Below, piece after piece: positions 60,403-64,000 of a stretch of DNA of 64,000 nt. Made by a program: the position numbers and the translations under genes. The stretch is from Calothrix sp. HK-06 (GTDB taxonomy: Bacteria; Cyanobacteriota; Cyanobacteriia; Cyanobacteriales; Nostocaceae). The DNA is taken from the NCBI RefSeq assembly GCF_001904745.1, contig NZ_MRCD01000008.1, positions 62,001-126,000 of the forward strand. The letters run 5' to 3'. The notes under the pieces are model-generated. The model saw only the letters and a program-made list of their open reading frames with translations. It had not been told where the DNA came from and made no database searches. Every line of letters begins with the position of its first letter. Positions within the stretch are counted from its first letter, which is position 1.

Positions 60403-60588
60403 TTGCGATACAACTCTTATATTTTTGCAGGGGCGCCGCAAGTTGATCTAGATGCTGATATAGTTAACGAAAGCTTACGCGAGCAAATTAACCGGGACTT
60501 GAGAGTTGAAGAAAAAGAGCTTGAAGACGACATTAAAGGATTTAAATTTTATCCAGTTGTTTCAGTAGGTGTTTCGTATCAGTTCTAG
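60403..60588 (+). pseudogene. C-terminal fragment of an outer membrane beta-barrel protein gene
   Basis: The 61 residues end in 'YPVVSVGVSYQF', with the terminal Phe and alternating hydrophobic pattern of an outer membrane beta-barrel's last strand. They are preceded by a charged stretch 'DLDADIVNESLREQINRDLR' and 'EEKELEDDIKGFKFYP'. No barrel, signal peptide or ATG precedes it (the frame begins with TTG), so this is the surviving 3' tail of a larger gene. Its TAG stop codon is contiguous with a family D repeat. Confidence 0.6.
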
Positions 60589-60647
60589 GCAACGGATAAA
60601 ACGGATGTAACGCATGAGTTAAAATACATCCGTTGTAATCTGTTGCC
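60588..60647. repeat. Inverted repeat family D, copy 5
   Basis: GGCAACGGATAAAACGGATG at the left and ACATCCGTTGTAATCTGTTGCC (two arms) at the right. The first base is the last base of the TAG stop of the outer-membrane-protein fragment. Confidence 0.75.
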
Positions 60648-60651
60648 AATG

Positions 60652-61056
60652 TTATAAGTTTGTAGAAATTGCCTGTACTGGACAAGTAGGTATACATTGT
60701 TCGCAAACGATGCAACGTGAGCGTGTAAATACTAGTTTATAAGTTTCTGGGTTGAGGGTCAGCGCTTCTGTAGGACAAACCCCTGTACATAACCCGCAGT
60801 CTACACAAATGCCTTCATCTACATATATTTCGCCAAGTGTCAACGATACAGCAATATTTTGAGCGCGCATCCAGTCTATTGCTGCGTCTAACTGGTCAAT
60901 ATCTCCCGAAAGCTCTACTACTAGTTTACCGATTTGATTTGGCGCCACTTGTGCGCGAATGATATTTGCCGCAACGTTAAAGTCTTTTGCCAGTCGGTAT
61001 GTAACAGGCATTTGCACTGCGCGTTTGGGAAAGGTGAGAGTAACTCGTTTTTTCAT
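60652..61056 (-). CDS. NIL-domain 2[4Fe-4S] ferredoxin
   Basis: A 134-aa protein. The N-terminal NIL domain (PF09383, about residues 1-73) resembles the ligand-binding domain of methionine ABC transporters. The C-terminal bacterial-type ferredoxin has two CxxCxxCxxxCP motifs: 'CVDCGLCTGVCP' and 'CIVCEQCIPTCP'. NIL-ferredoxins are common in cyanobacteria and methanogens, and a role in sulfur/thiol transfer or assimilation has been proposed for the wider group. It is monocistronic. The electron partner is unknown. Confidence 0.9.
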   Translation of the reverse strand: MKKRVTLTFPKRAVQMPVTYRLAKDFNVAANIIRAQVAPNQIGKLVVELSGDIDQLDAAIDWMRAQNIAVSLTLGEIYVDEGICVDCGLCTGVCPTEALTLNPETYKLVFTRSRCIVCEQCIPTCPVQAISTNL

Positions 61057-61121
61057 ATATATATGTATATTTCGTTAAACTAAATGATGATAGTACCTTA
61101 ATATGTTTTAATAATTTTGCT

Positions 61122-61706
61122 ATGGCTGGTGAAGAGCAAATTAATACGCAGCAAAGCGCTGTGTCAGTAACGCGCGTTAGAAATTTCCTAATTGCAATCG
61201 TAGCAATTGTTTTGAGTGTTGCGCTAGTTTTGGGTTTACGTACTGAAACAACTACTGCAACATTGACTACTTTAGGTGAACAGTCTACACCATTGGATGT
61301 GGCATTGAGTAACGGTAAACCTTCTATGGTAGAGTTTTATGCTAACTGGTGTACTGTTTGTCAAAAAATGGCGCCGGATATTGCAGCGCTAGAGAAAGAG
61401 TACGCAGGCAAACTTAATTTTGTGATGCTGAATGTAGATAATACTAAGTGGTTGCCCGAAATGCTGCGCTACCGAGTAGATGGTATACCTCATTTTGTGT
61501 TTCTTGATAAAAATGGAGAAGCACTTGCTCAAGCAATTGGCGACCAACCCCGCGTTATTATGGCTAATAATCTTAGTGCATTAGCCAATAACTCTCCTTT
61601 ACCTTACGCTACTGCTAGTGGAGAAGTTTCTAAATTTTCTGCTCCTGTGACCCCTACTGGTAGCGAAGAAGACCCTCGCAGTCACGGAAGTCAAGTTGTA
61701 AATTAG
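61122..61706 (+). CDS. txlA: Membrane-anchored thioredoxin-like protein (HCF164/TxlA)
   Basis: A 194-aa protein with one N-terminal membrane helix ('FLIAIVAIVLSVALVLGL', about residues 23-40) and a thioredoxin domain with 'FYANWCTVCQKMAP' (WCTVC active site, about 75-79) and 'DGIPHFVFLD' with the cis-Pro. This is the cyanobacterial HCF164/TxlA type. In plants, HCF164 passes reducing equivalents across the thylakoid membrane for cytochrome b6f and other assembly, and TxlA is essential in Synechococcus. It is likely anchored with the Trx domain in the lumen or periplasm. The tail is low-complexity. Confidence 0.9.
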   Translation: MAGEEQINTQQSAVSVTRVRNFLIAIVAIVLSVALVLGLRTETTTATLTTLGEQSTPLDVALSNGKPSMVEFYANWCTVCQKMAPDIAALEKEYAGKLNFVMLNVDNTKWLPEMLRYRVDGIPHFVFLDKNGEALAQAIGDQPRVIMANNLSALANNSPLPYATASGEVSKFSAPVTPTGSEEDPRSHGSQVVN

Positions 61707-61724
61707 TCAACGAATAACTAATTA

Positions 61725-61748
61725 AGAGACGTGATTTATCACGTCTCT
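61725..61748. repeat. Inverted repeat family A, short copy 8
   Basis: AGAGACGTGATTTATCACGTCTCT, a near-perfect palindrome between the convergent txlA and hypothetical genes. It can terminate both transcripts. Confidence 0.7.
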
Positions 61749-61761
61749 ACGAGGATTGATT

Positions 61762-62433
61762 TTATTGATTTTGACATTTTTTTAGAGTGTCGCGGTCAAT
61801 TTTGCTCATTTGATCAATTTGATGAAAATCGCGCAACGCTATTGAGTAAGCATAGCTTGTTGGTTCGTCTGTGTTGAGTTTGGGTTCTTCTTGGTCTGTA
61901 GCAACTTCAGTTTGACCACTTTCTGATGCGTTAGGGTTAACTGTCATTGCTATTTCTCCTGATTCGTCAACGCTACCGTTAAAACAGCTATATTCTGAGT
62001 CTGGCATATATAAGGCGCCAACTACGCGACCTTGTTTTTTCTCGAACACTACATAACCTTGTCCCAATTGTCCTGGTTGAGGTGATTGTCCGTAAAGATA
62101 TATCCCGTCTTGTTGAGGATAATTACTGCTAGTTCTAACTGTTGACTTGCTTCTAGGAGTCTCGACTTCGGGAACAATTGCTGTTACCATTGACTGTTCC
62201 GGGTTAGGCACATTTTGAGCTAGAGTTGAGGGTTGGTCTTTCCAGGTTTCAAAATATGCTCCTGAGTCAGGTAGTTGCACTCTATAAGAATATGGGTCGT
62301 TATCGAGTTGATTACTAAATACTGGTTTTGAGCGGTCTGTTACTATGCCCAATACCAATGCTAATCCGACTAAAGGAAGTCCCCAACGACGAAATAATTT
62401 TGTGTTCTGTGTAAATTTTCGCACCCTCGGCAC
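61762..62433 (-). CDS. Conserved cyanobacterial membrane-anchored hypothetical protein
   Basis: A 223-aa protein with an N-terminal membrane helix ('RRWGLPLVGLALVLGIVTD', about 15-33). A long polar, mostly disordered, Ser/Pro/Gln-rich extracytoplasmic part follows, and a folded core lies in 'DGIYLYGQSPQPGQLGQGYVVFEKKQGRVVGALYMPDSEYSCF' (shown in part). The C-terminus 'RDFHQIDQMSKIDRDTLKKC' is helical. The core pattern recurs in conserved cyanobacterial hypotheticals, but I cannot name a function. Confidence 0.7.
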   Translation of the reverse strand: MPRVRKFTQNTKLFRRWGLPLVGLALVLGIVTDRSKPVFSNQLDNDPYSYRVQLPDSGAYFETWKDQPSTLAQNVPNPEQSMVTAIVPEVETPRSKSTVRTSSNYPQQDGIYLYGQSPQPGQLGQGYVVFEKKQGRVVGALYMPDSEYSCFNGSVDESGEIAMTVNPNASESGQTEVATDQEEPKLNTDEPTSYAYSIALRDFHQIDQMSKIDRDTLKKCQNQ

Positions 62434-62881
62434 CTCCTCACAAATCTATATCTAAACTTTTAAGCCTTTACATTAGACTTTATATGTTTTTGTTTTAACT
62501 TACATAAATATACCTAAGTTAATGTACGTAGACACTCGGTCTAAGGTTTGATATTTTATTCTCTCAAAAAAAGAATTTTAGCAGGTAAACTTTTTGTAAT
62601 ATTTTGACGATAATGATTAAAATACCATGTTTTTAGGTTTTTTTTGCTGTTCCCGCACGATTATTTACACAACAACCAGCTTTACTTAAAAAATGATTAG
62701 TTATTTAAATATTTCAACCAATTACGTAATTCTTTTTAATGAAAAATATTTATATTTTCTTCAGATTTTTTAAATAAATATCTTCAAAAATCTATTAAAA
62801 GACAGTTTTTACAAAAAAACCATAGGCTTCACTTAGCCTATGGGTTAATTAATTAAGCGTAGTGGGGCTTTGCCCAAAAAT
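62434..62881. other. Intergenic region with the sigma factor terminator
   Basis: The 448-bp gap holds the intrinsic terminator of the downstream-facing sigma factor gene (62813-62843) and the presumed promoter of the hypothetical gene at 61762. I saw nothing else in it. Confidence 0.5.
62813..62843 (-). terminator. Intrinsic terminator of the group 2 sigma factor gene
   Basis: Read on the minus strand: CCATAGGCT-AAGTGA-AGCCTATGG, a perfect 9-bp stem, followed by seven T residues. It is 39 bp after the stop codon of the sigma factor gene and is the clearest intrinsic terminator in the window. Confidence 0.85.
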
Positions 62882-63868
62882 CTAGCTAGCTACATACTCT
62901 TTAACGTTAGCTCGGCGCCGACGTAAGTGAGCAAGAGCTTGATGCTCTAATTGACGGACTCGCTCACGACTTAAATTTAAACGTTCGCCAACTTTGGCAA
63001 GCGATAATTCGTGACCGTCTTCTAAACCAAAACGTAAAGCAAGAACTTCGCGCTGCTGAGGAGTTAACTCAGAAAGCAAATTGTTTAAATCTTGGCGTAG
63101 GAACTCTTGAGTAGTGTAATACTCAGGTGATGGGCCATCATCCTCAAGCATTTCTTGCAACTCAGTATCTTGGTTGTCACCAACTCGCACATCTAAAGAA
63201 ACTGGCTGACGAGCCATATTCATGTACTCGCGGATTTGCGCTGGCTCTAATTCGAGTTCCTTGGCAATTTCCCCAGGTGTTGGGGAGCGGCCTAGCTGCT
63301 GCGCTAACTCTCGTTGTACTTTTTTGATTTTGTTGAGTTTTTCGGTGATGTGAATTGGCAAGCGAATAGTACGTCCTTGCTGGGCAATAGCACGGGTAAT
63401 AGCTTGACGAATCCACCAGTAAGCGTAGGTAGAGAATTTATAACCGCGAGTAGGGTCAAATTTCTCAACTCCTCGCTCTAAACCAAGCGTTCCTTCCTGA
63501 ATCAAATCCAGAAATTCCATATTCCGCTTTTGGTATTTTTTAGCAATAGCTACTACCAAGCGCAAATTGGCTTCTATCATCTTCTGCTTGGCTCGCTTAC
63601 CTTGATGCACAGTCTGCTTGACATCAGCTTCTGGCTGTTTGACATGTTCTGCCCATTCTTTTAAGCTAGCTTCGCGATGTAGTTTTTTCTCTAAAGCTTC
63701 TTTGGCTTCAACAAGCGTCATCATTTGCTGGACTTGCTTACCGAAAACAATTTCTTGCTCGCGGGTTAATAACGGTACACGACCAATCTCGCGCAGATAG
63801 GTTCGCACCATATCAGCCGTGAATTTGGCGTTCGTATTTTCTTCGGTTGAAATGTTTACTATAGGCAT
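62882..63868 (-). CDS. Group 2 RNA polymerase sigma factor (SigB/SigD class)
   Basis: A 328-aa RpoD-like sigma factor. Region 1.2 ('[23 protein letters not shown]'), region 2 ('[38 protein letters not shown]', '[20 protein letters not shown]'), region 3 and region 4 ('[45 protein letters not shown]') are all complete, and a short N-terminus lacks region 1.1. That is the cyanobacterial group 2 type, which is dispensable under standard growth and acts in nitrogen, redox or carbon stress. I cannot decide between SigB, SigC and SigD by eye. It carries its own terminator. Confidence 0.93.
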   Translation of the reverse strand: MPIVNISTEENTNAKFTADMVRTYLREIGRVPLLTREQEIVFGKQVQQMMTLVEAKEALEKKLHREASLKEWAEHVKQPEADVKQTVHQGKRAKQKMIEANLRLVVAIAKKYQKRNMEFLDLIQEGTLGLERGVEKFDPTRGYKFSTYAYWWIRQAITRAIAQQGRTIRLPIHITEKLNKIKKVQRELAQQLGRSPTPGEIAKELELEPAQIREYMNMARQPVSLDVRVGDNQDTELQEMLEDDGPSPEYYTTQEFLRQDLNNLLSELTPQQREVLALRFGLEDGHELSLAKVGERLNLSRERVRQLEHQALAHLRRRRANVKEYVAS

Positions 63869-64000
63869 TGGTGCGCTTTTCCTCTACTCGCATTAAAGAA
63901 TAAATATTGAATTATTAAGGCTGGTTGGGAAAGGCAGTTATAATCTTACGCAGCTGTTGGATAACACGGGTGTGACAAGAGTGTCTATACAGGTTTTGTC

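Overview
The window comes from a cyanobacterium, most likely a filamentous, heterocyst-forming (Nostocales-type) one. Supporting genes: a Psb32-like TPM protein, an HCF164/TxlA thioredoxin, a phytol-kinase-like protein, a NIL-ferredoxin, ferredoxin-type IspG, a SigB/SigD-class group 2 sigma factor, a giant Ser/Thr kinase-ATPase-histidine kinase, and many cyanobacteria-only families (DUF4346, DUF1822, DUF928, DUF5331, DUF1400). The DNA is AT-rich. It carries the hexamer palindrome GGCGCC about 105 times (hand count), while I saw no complete HIP1 octamer (GCGATCGC). I saw no rRNA, tRNA, CRISPR array, transposase or integrase.

Layout. 0.1-4.3 kb: a FemAB-like acyltransferase, a DUF4346 protein, a Psb32-like protein and a GH5-CBM2 glycanase. 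4.4-5.9 kb: gene debris (CHAT tail; internally deleted nucleotidase-like gene) and an unknown exported protein. 6.0-13.6 kb: the most distinctive region, with a stand-alone CHAT protease, then a translationally coupled sigma factor and DUF1822 gene, a CHAT-CHASE2 membrane protein, two broken genes and a DUF928 protein. 14-18.4 kb: lipid kinase, ispG, carboxyl-terminal protease. 18.5-22.7 kb: ExbB/ExbD, two tandem VWA proteins and a companion gene broken by an in-frame stop. 23-30.5 kb: YpfJ-type metalloprotease, DUF5331, 2Fe-2S ferredoxin, cysK, a MOSC protein, trxA, an EVE protein and a Gfo/Idh/MocA oxidoreductase. 30.6-33.2 kb: a second sigma-DUF1822 pair without the protease. 33.4-43.1 kb: two ABC ATPases without permeases, an HGSNAT-like membrane protein, peroxiredoxin Q, a NACHT-HEAT protein, a phytol-kinase-like protein, a universal stress protein and a pentapeptide-repeat protein. 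43.6-54 kb: a Wza-like polysaccharide exporter, a KAS III-like enzyme facing a ThDP enzyme, and the giant kinase. 54.2-64 kb: an alpha/beta hydrolase, a band 7 protein, tpiA-folP, a MATE exporter, the tail of an outer membrane protein gene, a NIL-ferredoxin, txlA and the group 2 sigma factor.

How genes may work together. The central hypothesis is that the sigma factor, DUF1822, CHAT-CHASE2 and DUF928 genes form a signalling module: a periplasmic CHASE2 sensor with a cytoplasmic caspase-like protease controls an alternative sigma factor. Its sigma-DUF1822 core is present twice in the window. The domains and linkage are visible; the mechanism is inference. A second candidate unit is the convergent KAS III-like gene (active-site His replaced by Asn) and ThDP-dependent enzyme gene, a pairing that would fit acyloin-type natural product chemistry.

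Intergenic DNA is rich in short inverted repeats of several families. At three genes the TAG of the GTAGAGACG repeat arm, or of a close variant, is itself the stop codon.
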